A stretch of 64,000 bases of DNA from Paraconexibacter antarcticus (GCF_024220175.1 NZ_CP098502.1:5074449-5138448), one strand, 5' to 3'. Positions 40,696-49,557 are shown, numbered from the stretch's first letter. The notes: a model not told the origin generated them from the sequence alone. Made by a program: numbers and translations.

Positions 40696-42293
40696 CAGGC
40701 CAGGGTACCGGCGAGGGACGCGAAGTGGCTGAGGACCATCGGCGTGATGTCGACGATGGACCACGACCCGTCGCGTTCCCGCGCCGCCGGGGGCTGCACG
40801 CCGTGGAAGACGAGGGCGCCGAGGGAGTCGACGGCATGGAGCGAGCCGTGCGAGCCCCCGCCGATGTGGTGCTGGCCGCCCCAGTCGGGGAACTCCCACC
40901 CGGGCGCGGCGCTGAGGAGCACGTCGCCGGACGTCGGGCAGGTGAGCGCGGCCCACGCGCGGGCGAGCGCGTCGGGGTAGGCGGGGCTGTGGAGCTCGCC
41001 GCCGTCGACGGCGGCGCCGAGGACCGCGAGGTCCCCCTCGATCGCCCAGCGGCCGCCGCGGACGTCGCGGACGAGCGCCGCGGACGGGCCGCCCTCGGCG
41101 CCGGCCGCGGCCGCACCCGCACCCGCACCCGCACCCGCACCCGCACCCGCACCCGCACCCGCACCCGCGGGGCGGAAGCGCAGCGTGCCGGAGGCCCCGG
41201 CGATGACGCCACCGGTCCCGCCCACCCGGCCGCGGTCGAGGTGCAGCGCGAGGTCGACCCCGTCGGTCCTCAGCGCGGTCGCGACGAGCTCGGCGGTGAG
41301 GCCGGCGCGCGCCAGCGGGTCGTCGGCGAGGACGTAGAGCTGCGCGGAGCGCTGCGACGGGCACAGGGCGATCCGCGCCTTGCCGGCGCCCCGGCCCGAC
41401 GGCGGCAGGATGTCGAACGGCGCGAACGCCTCCTGGAAGGCGATCGTCCGCTCGACCGGCGCGTGGGAGTGGTCGGCGACGACGATGACGGCGTGCGTTT
41501 CGAGGAAGGCCTCGACGCCCCCGCCCGCGTGCATGAGCCGCTCGAGCTGGCGGTCCGCCGCCTCGATCGACTCGATCTGCTGGTGCGGGCCGGCCTCGTG
41601 CGAGTGCGTGTCGTTGTCGGGCAGGCTGAAGAGGAGGAAGTCGAAGAGGTCGTGCTCGACGAGGTAGGCCCCGACGCAGCCCGTGTGCTGGTCGCGCAGC
41701 CCGGGCATCGCCAGCCGCGACCAGCAGCCGGTCTTCCGGCTCGCGTACACGTCCGCGTAGAACAGCTCGGTCGGCCCCTTCACCGTGCGCCGCATGACCT
41801 GCGAGGTGACCTTCGTGATCGGCGTGTCGCGCGCGGGCCGGTGCTCGTGCCGCCCGCGGAACATGAGGTACGTCGTCCCCGCGGTGCGCAGGCCCTCGTC
41901 GTCGAGCGACTCGAAGACCGTCTCCACGTGGGCGGGCAGGTGGACCGCGTTCATGTTGTAGACGGTGTCGATGAGCTGCTGCGCGACGCCGAACCTCCGG
42001 ACGGCCTGGAAGCTCGACCCGTACTCGACGTAGCGGGACTCCTCGCGGGAGTACCAGTTCATCGCGGGGATCCGGTGCTCGTCCTGGAGGCGGCCGGTCG
42101 CGATCGACGCCGCGCACACGGGCGTCACCGACGGGAACGCCGCGCAGCAGGACGGGACGTACGTCCCGTGCTCCATGAGGTGCCGGAGCACCGGGGCGCG
42201 CCCCGCGGCGACCGCCCGCTCGAGCTCGGACGGCTTCAGGCCGTCGATGACGGCGAGGACGAGCTTCTGCCTGGGAGTCGACGGAGCGTTCAT
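40695..42293 (-). CDS. Alkaline-phosphatase-superfamily phosphodiesterase (NPP-like)
   Basis: A 532-residue protein without a clear signal peptide. Metal-site motifs of the nucleotide pyrophosphatase/phosphodiesterase clan: LAVIDGLKPSE (Asp), AAFPSVTPVCAASIATG (Thr nucleophile candidate), SLPDNDTHSHEAG (Asp, His) and VIVVADHSHAP (Asp, His). Residues about 377-393 are a Gly-Ala repeat encoded by a 6-base tandem repeat. It probably cleaves a phosphodiester in a lipid-, sugar- or nucleotide-linked substrate, and is joined to gtrA and a GT gene by overlapping stops and starts. The substrate is unknown. Confidence 0.8.
   Translation of the reverse strand: MNAPSTPRQKLVLAVIDGLKPSELERAVAAGRAPVLRHLMEHGTYVPSCCAAFPSVTPVCAASIATGRLQDEHRIPAMNWYSREESRYVEYGSSFQAVRRFGVAQQLIDTVYNMNAVHLPAHVETVFESLDDEGLRTAGTTYLMFRGRHEHRPARDTPITKVTSQVMRRTVKGPTELFYADVYASRKTGCWSRLAMPGLRDQHTGCVGAYLVEHDLFDFLLFSLPDNDTHSHEAGPHQQIESIEAADRQLERLMHAGGGVEAFLETHAVIVVADHSHAPVERTIAFQEAFAPFDILPPSGRGAGKARIALCPSQRSAQLYVLADDPLARAGLTAELVATALRTDGVDLALHLDRGRVGGTGGVIAGASGTLRFRPAGAGAGAGAGAGAGAGAGAAAAGAEGGPSAALVRDVRGGRWAIEGDLAVLGAAVDGGELHSPAYPDALARAWAALTCPTSGDVLLSAAPGWEFPDWGGQHHIGGGSHGSLHAVDSLGALVFHGVQPPAARERDGSWSIVDITPMVLSHFASLAGTLA
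41112..41165. repeat. Hexanucleotide tandem repeat (CGCACC)x9
   Basis: Nine perfect copies read as a Gly-Ala run in the phosphodiesterase gene. The unit is a multiple of three, so slippage changes length without a frameshift. Confidence 0.95.
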
Positions 42294-42305
42294 GAAGTCG
42301 GGGGT

Positions 42306-42372
42306 GGGAGAACCGAGCCCCCTGGGCGAGGTTCTCCCGGCGGTAACACGAGGCGCAGCCGAGGGTTACCGC
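42306..42372 (-). other. Two tandem stem-loops between the DUF4126-like and phosphodiesterase genes
   Basis: GGGAGAACC (42306-42314) pairs with GGTTCTCCC (42330-42338), and GCGGTAAC (42340-42347) pairs with GTTACCGC (42365-42372). The second overlaps the stop codon of the upstream gene. They may act as a terminator or as a leader attenuator for the phosphodiesterase operon. Confidence 0.55.
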
Positions 42373-42941
42373 AGAATCCGCAGGCCGGCGTACTTCTCGC
42401 CCTCGCGGCGCCTGCCGCCGCGCAGGAGGAAGACGCAGAGCCCGACGCCGACGAGCCCGACCGGCGGGGCCGCGACGCTCAGGCCCGCGAGCGCGAGGGC
42501 GATCGCCTCGGCGTAGAGCGGGAGGGTCGACGCCGTCGCGGTGTCCAGGCGGGCGCGCACGCGGCCGAAGAGGCCGCTCGCGGCGAGCGTCGCGAGCACG
42601 GCGAGCAGCGGCCCGGCGAGGAGCCCCGGCCACCAGACGTCGAAGCGGTCGTCGAGCTGCCCGGCGAACTCGAGCGCCGCGAGCACCGCGCCGACGGCGG
42701 TCATCGCCTGCGCGGCGGCGCCCGCCTCGAGCGCCTTGCGGCCGGCGAGCGAGGCGACGAGGAGCACCCCCATGGCGGCGATCCACACCGGCGACTCGAG
42801 GAACGCGAAGCTCGTGCCGCCGAAGTCGACGCCGAGGTTCGCGGCCGCGAGGACCCCGACGACGAGCGCCGGGAGGAAGGGGCGGACGCCGATCGCGGCG
42901 GCGACGCCGGCGGCCTGGAGGATGTCGAGAAGAAGGTTCAT
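42366..42941 (-). CDS. DUF4126-like integral membrane protein
   Basis: A 191-residue protein with five or six hydrophobic helices: LLLDILQAAGVAAAIGVRPFLPALVVGVLAA at the start, PVWIAAMGVLLVASLA, ALEAGAAAQAMTAVGAVLAAL, VWWPGLLAGPLLAVLATLAASGLFG and LVGVGLCVFLL. The G(V/I)RPFLPALV start resembles the DUF4126 family. No function is known. It lies 72 bases before the phosphodiesterase operon and is divergent from the aminotransferase gene. Confidence 0.7.
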   Translation of the reverse strand: MNLLLDILQAAGVAAAIGVRPFLPALVVGVLAAANLGVDFGGTSFAFLESPVWIAAMGVLLVASLAGRKALEAGAAAQAMTAVGAVLAALEFAGQLDDRFDVWWPGLLAGPLLAVLATLAASGLFGRVRARLDTATASTLPLYAEAIALALAGLSVAAPPVGLVGVGLCVFLLRGGRRREGEKYAGLRILR

Positions 42942-43048
42942 GCGGTGCGGCCCAGGGGGCCGAACCGCCGGGAGTTCGCCGCACGACCCTGGCGGGTCGC
43001 ACGACGAACGTCCCGCGGTGAACCCGGAGTCGTTGCGATGCGGTTCGG

Positions 43049-43054
43049 TACCGT
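43049..43054 (+). promoter_or_regulatory. -10 element (TACCGT) of the aminotransferase gene
   Basis: TACCGT-N10-ATG 43065. An ATG at 43038 lies upstream of the box and is therefore less likely to be the start. Confidence 0.4.
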
Positions 43055-43064
43055 CATGGCCGAC

Positions 43065-44558
43065 ATGATGACCGACGGCAGGCCACCGATGCCCGACGGC
43101 GAACAGCGGAAGATGACCTCCCGCCGGCCCGGGCGTACCCAGGCGCGCGATCTCGAGCGCTACGCGTCCCTGTTCTCGGCGCGCACGCAGGACATGAAGT
43201 CCTCGCCGATGCGCGACCTCATGGCGCTCACCGCGCGGCCGGACGTCATCTCCCTCGCGGGCGGCCTGCCCGACACGAGCACGTTCCCGGCCGAGGACTT
43301 CGCGAAGCTCATGTCCCACCTCGCGGTGAAGGCGACGGCGCGCGCCCTGCAGTACGGCCCGACCGAGGGGATCGACGAGGTCCGCGAGGCGATCGTCCGG
43401 GTGATGGCGGCCGAGGGGACGGACGTCGACGGCGAGGACGTGCTCGTCACGACCGGCGGCCAGCAGGTCATCGACCTCGTCTGCAAGACGCTCGTCGACC
43501 CGGGCGACGTCGTCATCGCCGAGGCCCCGACCTACCCGGGCGCCGTCCCGACCTTCAACGCCTACCAGGCCGAGCTCATCCAGATCGAGATGGACTCCGA
43601 CGGGATGCGGATCGACGTCCTCGAGGAGACGCTCGCCCGCCTGGATCGCGAGGGCCGCCGCCCGAAGTTCATCTACACGATCCCGAACTTCCAGAACCCG
43701 GCCGGCGTGACGATGTCGCTGCCGCGGCGCCGGCGGCTCGTCGACATCGCGCACGAGCGCGAGCTCCTCGTCCTCGAGGACAACCCCTACGGCCTGCTCC
43801 GGTACGAGGGCGAGCCGCTCCCCTCGCTCTACTCGATGGACGGCGGCGAGTTCGTGATCTACCTCGGGACGTTCTCGAAGATCCTCTCGCCCGGCGTCCG
43901 CGTCGGCTGGGCCGCGGCCCCGCGCCCGGTCCTGCAGAAGATGAACGTCGGCAAGGCGTCGGCCGACCTCTGCTCCTCGACGCTCACCCAGCTCTTCGTC
44001 GCCGAGTACTTCCTCTCCGGCCAGTGGGAGACGTACATGGACGAGCTGCGGACGCTCTACCGCGGCCGCCGCGACGTCCTCCTCGACGCGCTCGCCGAGC
44101 ACCTGCCCGCCGAGGCGTCGTGGACGCAGCCGCAGGGCGGCCTCTTCATCTGGGCGACGCTGCCCGACGGCCTCGACACGACCGACCTGCTCGCGAAGGC
44201 GCTCTCGCGCAACGTCGCGTTCGTCCCCGGCCGCGCGGCCTTCCTCGACGGGCGCGGCGGGACCTCGATGCGCCTGAACTTCTCCGGCGTCGGCGAGGAG
44301 CAGCTGCGCGAGGGCGTGCGGCGCATCGGCGAGGTCGTCCACGAGCAGGTCGACCTCCTCGGCTCGCTCACCGGCCGCCGCCCCGGCGCGATCCCGCGGC
44401 CGGGCGCGGCGCCGGCCACCCCGCCGCCCACCGCCACCGCCGACGACGCGGACGCCGAGGCCCCCCACGGCGACCGCCCGACCGACCCGGCCCTCGCGGA
44501 CGTCCTGCACCTGCCGCGGCGCGACGACGACGCCGGCACGCGCCGTTCGTCCTCATGA
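43065..44558 (+). CDS. PLP-dependent class I/II aminotransferase (2-aminoadipate/aromatic type)
   Basis: A 497-residue enzyme. The fold type I core reads: DVISLAGGLPDTSTFPAEDF, LQYGPTEGIDEVREAI, VTTGGQQVIDLVCKTL, FIYTIPNFQNPAGVTMSLPRRR, VLEDNPYGLLRYEG and the PLP lysine in YLGTFSKILSPGVRVGW. This is the LysN/KAT/AraT subgroup without a winged-helix domain. A Pro/Asp-rich tail of about 65 residues is extra. Starts at 43038, 43056 and 43068 are alternatives. Its stop overlaps the ddl start (ATGA), suggesting a link to amino acid supply for the cell wall. Confidence 0.88.
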   Translation: MMTDGRPPMPDGEQRKMTSRRPGRTQARDLERYASLFSARTQDMKSSPMRDLMALTARPDVISLAGGLPDTSTFPAEDFAKLMSHLAVKATARALQYGPTEGIDEVREAIVRVMAAEGTDVDGEDVLVTTGGQQVIDLVCKTLVDPGDVVIAEAPTYPGAVPTFNAYQAELIQIEMDSDGMRIDVLEETLARLDREGRRPKFIYTIPNFQNPAGVTMSLPRRRRLVDIAHERELLVLEDNPYGLLRYEGEPLPSLYSMDGGEFVIYLGTFSKILSPGVRVGWAAAPRPVLQKMNVGKASADLCSSTLTQLFVAEYFLSGQWETYMDELRTLYRGRRDVLLDALAEHLPAEASWTQPQGGLFIWATLPDGLDTTDLLAKALSRNVAFVPGRAAFLDGRGGTSMRLNFSGVGEEQLREGVRRIGEVVHEQVDLLGSLTGRRPGAIPRPGAAPATPPPTATADDADAEAPHGDRPTDPALADVLHLPRRDDDAGTRRSSS

Positions 44559-45496
44559 CGACCGACCGCCGCCGCGTCGTCGTCCTCAAGGGCGGCCGCT
44601 CGCTCGAGCGCCAGGTCTCCCTCACCTCCGGCGCCCGGGTGCAGGATGCGCTCGAGCGGCTCGGCCACGACGTGCACGGGCTCGACGTCGGCCACGACCT
44701 CGTCGCCCGGCTCCGCGAGCTGCGGCCCGACGCCGCGTTCATCGCGCTCCACGGCAGCGACGGCGAGAACGGCACCGTGCAGGAGCTGCTGGAGATCCTC
44801 GGCATCCCCTACACCGGCTCGGGCATCAGCGCCTGCGTGCGCTGCTCGGACAAGGTCCTCGCGAAGCACGCGATGGTCGACGCGGGCCTCCCGACGCCCG
44901 ACTTCCTCTCCTTCAACGAGACGGCCTTCAAGGAGCTCGGCGCCGCCGAGGCGCTGCCCGCCGTCGAGGAGCGGCTCGGCTTCCCGCTCGTCGTCAAGCC
45001 GTCGAACCAGGGCTCGTCGCTCGGCATCAAGTTCGCCCACGCCGCCGCCGAGGTCCCCGCCGCCCTCGTCGCGGCCTTCTCCTACAGCGAGAAGGTCGTC
45101 CTCGAGCGGCACGTCGGCGGCCGCGACCTCGCGGTGTCGATCCTCGGCGGTCGCGCCCTGCCCGTCGTCGAGGCGATCCCGGACGACGAGTTCTACGACT
45201 TCGCCGCCCGCTACACGATCGGCCGCACGCGGTTCGTCTGCCCGGCCGAGCTCGACGACGCGACGACGGCCCGCGCCCAGGAGCTCGCGCTCGCCGTGCA
45301 CGACCTCCTCGGCTGCCGCCACTTCTCGCGCGTGGACCTCATGTGCGACGCGGAGACCGGCGAGCTCACCGTCCTCGAGGCGAACGTCATCCCCGGCATG
45401 ACGGAGACGAGCCTCCTGCCGCAGGCCGCCGACGCGGCCGGCATCGACTTCGACGCGCTCGTGGCGACGATGCTCGGCCTCGCGCTCGGCGACTAG
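44555..45496 (+). CDS. ddl: D-alanine--D-alanine ligase
   Basis: A 313-residue ATP-grasp ligase making the D-Ala-D-Ala end of the peptidoglycan stem. Motifs: VVVLKGGRSLERQVSLTSG, FIALHGSDGENGTVQELLEI, YTGSGISACVRCSDK, PLVVKPSNQGSSLGIKFA, and the metal-binding VLEANVIPGMTETSLLPQAA. Length fits the family. The usual E-x-N-T-x-P-G-M reads EANVIPGM. It overlaps the aminotransferase gene by 4 bases, and its TAG shares the palindrome CTAG with the TAG of a convergent gene. Confidence 0.93.
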   Translation: MTTDRRRVVVLKGGRSLERQVSLTSGARVQDALERLGHDVHGLDVGHDLVARLRELRPDAAFIALHGSDGENGTVQELLEILGIPYTGSGISACVRCSDKVLAKHAMVDAGLPTPDFLSFNETAFKELGAAEALPAVEERLGFPLVVKPSNQGSSLGIKFAHAAAEVPAALVAAFSYSEKVVLERHVGGRDLAVSILGGRALPVVEAIPDDEFYDFAARYTIGRTRFVCPAELDDATTARAQELALAVHDLLGCRHFSRVDLMCDAETGELTVLEANVIPGMTETSLLPQAADAAGIDFDALVATMLGLALGD

Positions 45497-48400
45497 CGCA
45501 CGACGATCTGCAGCCCGTTACGGGCGCGCCGCTTGCGCTCGACGTTGCCGCTCGTGTCGACCGCCCGGACCCAGACCTTGTAGCGGCCCTTCGTCAGCGC
45601 GTGCTTCGTCGTGAAGCTCCACGTCCCCTTCGAGGCGGCCGTCCGGAAGCCCCGCGCCCGGAGGTAGCGGGTGCGCGCGCAGCTCGTCGCCTTCCGCGCG
45701 AACCGCCCGTTCGCCTGCAGGTAGCGGCATCGCTTGCCGTCCGCCTTCGCGATCGACACGGTGACGCGCCGGATCTTGCCGCGCTTCTTCGAGAAGCAGC
45801 CCCGGTCGGTGCTCGTGCCGCGCAGCGCCAGCCGGCGGCCCGCCGCAAGCCGCCGCGAGCGGGTCGTGAAGCGGGACACCGGCGCGGTCGCGTCCCTGCA
45901 GCCGGCGATCGCCGCCTGCGGGTCCTTGAACGTGTACGAGTAGACGCCGCGGCCGAAGGAGGCCGCGATGAGCCGGTTCGGGTTCGCCGGGTCGAGCGCG
46001 AGCGAGACGACCGGCGCGGCCGGGAGGTCGGTCCCGAGCTCGCCGAAGCGCTTCCCGTTCATGTCGACCGAGGCGAAGGCGCCGAGCGCCGTGCCCACGA
46101 TGAGCTGGCTGCCCTTGACGATGACGGCCGTCGCCCCGACCTTCGGCAGGTCCCCGGTGATGTCGGTGAACGTCTCGCCGCCGTCGGTCGACTTGTAGAG
46201 GTAGCCGCCCGCCGGGTCGACGCCGTCGTCGCCGAGCGCCTGCGGCGGGGCGAACTGGCGAACCGACGAGCCGCCGAGCGCGACGTAGATCGTCTTCGCG
46301 TCGCCCGGGTCGACGGCGATCGCGTCGATGATGCGCTGCGGCAGGCCGGCGGCCTTCGCGATGTGCCACGTGCCCCCGCTGTTCGTCGCGACGCCGCTCT
46401 TGAAGCGGAGGTTGTCCTTCACCGGGTCGCACGAGCCGCAGTAGCCGACGTACCCGACCCCGCCGTGCAGCGCGATCGCGGTCGCGACGTTCGACGGGTC
46501 GGTCGCCGTCGCGTCCTGGGTCTGCACGCCCGGGTGCTGCTGGGTGCCGAGGTCGTAGACGCCGTGGAAGGAGTCCGCCGTGATGTCCTTGATCTTCGCG
46601 TCGGCGATGAAGACGTCGCGCGCGGCGTACATGACCCGCGCGGTCGTCGTGTCGTCGAACGCGAACGGCGTGAGGAACTGCGCGTCGCGCACGCCGTTCG
46701 GCAGCACGGACGCGTTCGTCCGGCCCCCGTCGTGCGTCACCGTAATGTCGCCGCCGGCCGGTGCGTAGAGCGCCTGGTTCGAATCGTCCGGGTCGACGAG
46801 CGAGTACGTGCCGTCGCCACCGTAGACCTCGGTCGTCTCACCGGTCTTCGGGTCGATGCGGACGGTGCCGTTGTCCTGCAGGCCGGCGTAGACGACGCCG
46901 TCCTTCGCGACCGCCGCGCTGTACGGCAGCAGCGTGTTGAAGCCCGTGACGTTGCCGAGGCCGAAGCCGCCGGCGGTGAAGTTGCCCGACGCCGGCACCT
47001 GCTGGGCGAAGGCGCCGCCGTCGTTGCCGATGACGAGGGTCGGCCGCGGGCTGCCGGGGACGAACTGCGCGGCGTGCTGGTCGGGGTGGACCGTCGAGCC
47101 CGCCGTCTTCGCCTGCGTCTGGCAGATCTTCTGGGTGACGACGAGGATGCAACCCGCGGTCGCGGCGCCGATGTTCGCGTACGGGGCGACGGCGACGAAG
47201 TCGGTCGCGCCGTCCTGCGGCTGCCCGACCGTCCGCGACTCGAAGACCTCCTCGAGGCCCATGTCGAGCCGCGTCGGGATGCCGGCCGCGGTCTGCGCGT
47301 ACGGGTCCGGCTGGATCCAGCTGTTGTACCAGGACTGGATCCCCGGCCCGAAGCCGAGGACCGCCAGCGACGCGAGGGTGGAGTTGTTCGTCGGCAGGAG
47401 GAACTGGGTCCCGGCCGCCATCTGCTTCCACGTCTTCCCGAAGTCCTTGGAGACGTAGACGCCGTTGAGGTAGGTCGGCGTCGCGGTGAGGTTCAGGCCG
47501 AGGACCGGATCGGTGATCTCGGGGACGTCGAGGCCGAGGATCTTGCCGCTGTCGAAGAGCTCGGCGTCCTGGACGACGGCGTAGAGGTAGTCGTGGTCCT
47601 GCTTCGGGCCGTAGGCGGAGCCGAGCGACACGCGGCCGACCTGCTTCGTCGCGGGGAAACCCGCGCCGTCGGGGGTCTTCGCGAAGGACCCGGGGGCGCC
47701 GTTGTCCGAGGTGTAGACGCCGTTCGCCGGCGCCTGGACGCTGCCGTCGGGGCTCCTGCGCTGCCCGGCGCGCCAGCCGACGACCGCGGTGACGGCGCCG
47801 CCCGCGTGGCCGAAGGCGTCGGCGCTGCGGACCTGCACGTCGGTGACGACGTTCGCGAGGAAGCAGCCCTTCTTCGTGGCGCTCTTCCCGGCGCAGTCAC
47901 CGGTCGGCAGGACGACGTCGGTCCACGTGCGGCCCGCGTCGGTCGACCGGTACAGCCCGAAGCCCGTCGCGGCGTAGACCTTGGTGGGCGCGTCCTGCTG
48001 GACCTGGACCCGGAAGCCCTGGGCGCCGTCGGGCGCGCCCGCGGCCTTGTGCCACGTCCTGCCGAGGTTCGTGGACCAGAAGATGCCCTGGCCCGCGTAC
48101 GTGTTGCCGCCGAAGGCGTTGTCGCCCGTGAGCGCGATGAGCGTGCCGCCGCCCGCCGGGGTCCACCCGACGGCGCCGACGATCTGCGTCGGGAGGTTGT
48201 CGCCGATCGAGGTCCACGACTTCCCGGTGTCCGTGCTCGTCCACACGCCGCCGTTCGCGACGGCGGCGAAGAGGCGCCCGCCCTGCTCGTCGTACGCGTA
48301 GTCGGTGATGCGGCCCGCGCCGCGCGACAGGCCGGTGGACAGGCCGTTGGCGTCGGTGTACGCCGGGTTGTCGAAGCGGACGAAGCCGGAGCCGACCGCC

Positions 48401-48861
48401 GACCACGAGCCCGCCGTGCCCGCGACGGCGGTGCCGGCCTGGCGCAGGCGCGCCTTCTGCCGGGCCGCGCGGGCGGCCGCCCCGGGGCTGTCGAGGCCGA
48501 GCCGCGTCGAGACGGACTCCGAGGCCTTGGTGAGATCGCTGAACGGCTCGGGCGCGCGGACGCCCTGCTTGAGGCAGAAGCCCTTGCCGGGGACGCGGAC
48601 GCGGGACGGGATGAGCTCGCCGCGGGCCTCGGCGCGGGCCTCCGCGTCCTTGCCCCCGTCGCGCGCGCGGTCGCGCCCACCCGCCGCGCCCGCGCGCAGT
48701 TCGCGGACGTACTCCGCGCCGAGGCGGTCGTAGCCCTGCGGGCACCCGTTGGCGGCGAACGCCGGCGCCTTGCCGGCGCCGCCCGCGTGGGAGAGCAGCA
48801 GGACCGCGGCCAGCGCGGCGAGGGCCACGAGCGCGAACGACACGGAGAGGCGGCGGGTCAC
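45493..48861 (-). CDS. Large secreted beta-propeller (BNR/Asp-box, sortilin- or GH74-like) protein
   Basis: A 1122-residue protein starting with GTG. Signal peptide (FALVALAALAAVLLLSHAGGAG), then a long propeller region with repeated Asp-boxes: STDTGKSWTS, STNLGRTWHK, STDAGRTWTD, SKDFGKTWKQ, STDGGETFTD. Two-propeller GH74 enzymes and sortilin-like proteins share this. The catalytic Asp pair of GH74 could not be confirmed. The C-terminal 130 residues are a basic, Cys-containing Ig-like domain (VWVRAVDTSGNVERKRR), without sortase motif or membrane anchor. Likely an extracellular glycan-binding or hydrolysing protein. TACGAT-N6-GTG promoter; end overlaps ddl. Confidence 0.85.
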   Translation of the reverse strand: MTRRLSVSFALVALAALAAVLLLSHAGGAGKAPAFAANGCPQGYDRLGAEYVRELRAGAAGGRDRARDGGKDAEARAEARGELIPSRVRVPGKGFCLKQGVRAPEPFSDLTKASESVSTRLGLDSPGAAARAARQKARLRQAGTAVAGTAGSWSAVGSGFVRFDNPAYTDANGLSTGLSRGAGRITDYAYDEQGGRLFAAVANGGVWTSTDTGKSWTSIGDNLPTQIVGAVGWTPAGGGTLIALTGDNAFGGNTYAGQGIFWSTNLGRTWHKAAGAPDGAQGFRVQVQQDAPTKVYAATGFGLYRSTDAGRTWTDVVLPTGDCAGKSATKKGCFLANVVTDVQVRSADAFGHAGGAVTAVVGWRAGQRRSPDGSVQAPANGVYTSDNGAPGSFAKTPDGAGFPATKQVGRVSLGSAYGPKQDHDYLYAVVQDAELFDSGKILGLDVPEITDPVLGLNLTATPTYLNGVYVSKDFGKTWKQMAAGTQFLLPTNNSTLASLAVLGFGPGIQSWYNSWIQPDPYAQTAAGIPTRLDMGLEEVFESRTVGQPQDGATDFVAVAPYANIGAATAGCILVVTQKICQTQAKTAGSTVHPDQHAAQFVPGSPRPTLVIGNDGGAFAQQVPASGNFTAGGFGLGNVTGFNTLLPYSAAVAKDGVVYAGLQDNGTVRIDPKTGETTEVYGGDGTYSLVDPDDSNQALYAPAGGDITVTHDGGRTNASVLPNGVRDAQFLTPFAFDDTTTARVMYAARDVFIADAKIKDITADSFHGVYDLGTQQHPGVQTQDATATDPSNVATAIALHGGVGYVGYCGSCDPVKDNLRFKSGVATNSGGTWHIAKAAGLPQRIIDAIAVDPGDAKTIYVALGGSSVRQFAPPQALGDDGVDPAGGYLYKSTDGGETFTDITGDLPKVGATAVIVKGSQLIVGTALGAFASVDMNGKRFGELGTDLPAAPVVSLALDPANPNRLIAASFGRGVYSYTFKDPQAAIAGCRDATAPVSRFTTRSRRLAAGRRLALRGTSTDRGCFSKKRGKIRRVTVSIAKADGKRCRYLQANGRFARKATSCARTRYLRARGFRTAASKGTWSFTTKHALTKGRYKVWVRAVDTSGNVERKRRARNGLQIVVR

Positions 48862-48867
48862 CGGCCG

Positions 48868-48873
48868 ATCGTA
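48868..48873 (-). promoter_or_regulatory. -10 element (TACGAT) of the beta-propeller gene
   Basis: Minus strand TACGAT-N6-GTG, no RBS. Confidence 0.45.
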
Positions 48874-48947
48874 GTCCGCCGCGCCCCCGGCGGTCGAACC
48901 TCAGGCGGTCAGACGGCGCGGCGCCGCTGCCGGCCCCGCGCGGCGGG

Positions 48948-49442
48948 TCACTCGCCGGACTCGCCGGCGAAGTCCTCGGGCGTCACCTGGTCGAGGAACT
49001 CCTTGAAGCGGTCGACGACCTCCTCGGTGTCCTCGACGTCGTGCTCGAACTCGATCGCCGACTCGGCGATGACATCCTCGGCGGCGAAGATCGGCGCGCC
49101 GGAGCGGACGGCGAGGGCGAGGGCGTCGCTCGGCCGCGAGTCGATCTGGATGACCCGGTCGCCGATCGCGAGCGTGATCGACGCGAAGAACGTGTTGTCC
49201 TTCAGCTCCGTCACCGCGACCTGCGTGCACTTCACCTCGAGCTCGCCGAGCATGTCGACGAGCAGGTCGTGCGTCATCGGCCGCGGCGTCGTCTGACCCT
49301 GGAGCTTCATCAGGATCGCCGCAGCCTCCGGATGGCCGATCCAGATCGGGAGGAACTTGTTGGAGTCGACGGTCTTGAGCAGCACGATCGGCTGCTTGCC
49401 GACCATGTCGAAACTCACTCCGTAGATGACCATTTCCTGCAC
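48948..49442 (-). CDS. Bifunctional nuclease family (BFN/DUF151) protein
   Basis: A 164-residue protein with the DUF151 core: VSFDMVGKQPIVLLKTVDSNKFLPIWIGHPEAAAI, PMTHDLLVDMLGELE, FFASITLAIGDRVIQIDSRPSDALALAVRSGAPIFA. A bacterial UVR-like acidic tail (EEVVDRFKEFLDQVTPEDF) follows. Plant members have dual RNase/DNase activity; the role of bacterial ones is unclear. GTG start set by AGGAG 7 bases upstream, with a TATACT box about 34 bases before the start. Confidence 0.9.
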   Translation of the reverse strand: MQEMVIYGVSFDMVGKQPIVLLKTVDSNKFLPIWIGHPEAAAILMKLQGQTTPRPMTHDLLVDMLGELEVKCTQVAVTELKDNTFFASITLAIGDRVIQIDSRPSDALALAVRSGAPIFAAEDVIAESAIEFEHDVEDTEEVVDRFKEFLDQVTPEDFAGESGE

Positions 49443-49449
49443 GCGAGAG

Positions 49450-49454
49450 CTCCT
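49450..49454 (-). promoter_or_regulatory. RBS (AGGAG) of the bifunctional nuclease gene
   Basis: AGGAG with a 7-base spacer to GTG 49442 supports the GTG over the nearby ATG three codons later. Confidence 0.6.
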
Positions 49455-49475
49455 CGGCTTCCGTGGGGTGTGACG

Positions 49476-49481
49476 AGTATA
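49476..49481 (-). promoter_or_regulatory. -10 element (TATACT) of the bifunctional nuclease gene
   Basis: A consensus-like TATACT on the minus strand, about 34 bases before the start, gives a short leader with an RBS. Confidence 0.5.
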
Positions 49482-49553
49482 GGTGGACCGGATGGCCCAC
49501 CCCGGGCGCTGCCGTCCGCCTCCGGCGGGTTCGACGATGTGTCCGCAGCGCCT

Positions 49554-49557
49554 CTAG
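49554..49557. repeat. Left copy of CTAG target duplication
   Basis: CTAG adjoins the left end of the IS and recurs at 50556-50559. Because CTAG is itself a palindrome it could also be counted in the inverted repeats. Confidence 0.6.

Noticed and set aside
41112..41165. Possible CRISPR-like array at the CGCACC repeat
   Set aside because: The units are 6 bases, contiguous and without spacers; it is an in-frame coding microsatellite. No CRISPR array or cas gene was seen anywhere.
42366..44510. Extension of the DUF4126-like frame to over 700 codons
   Set aside because: The extra part is antisense to the aminotransferase gene and has charged shadow composition; the ATG at 42941 starts the hydrophobic protein.
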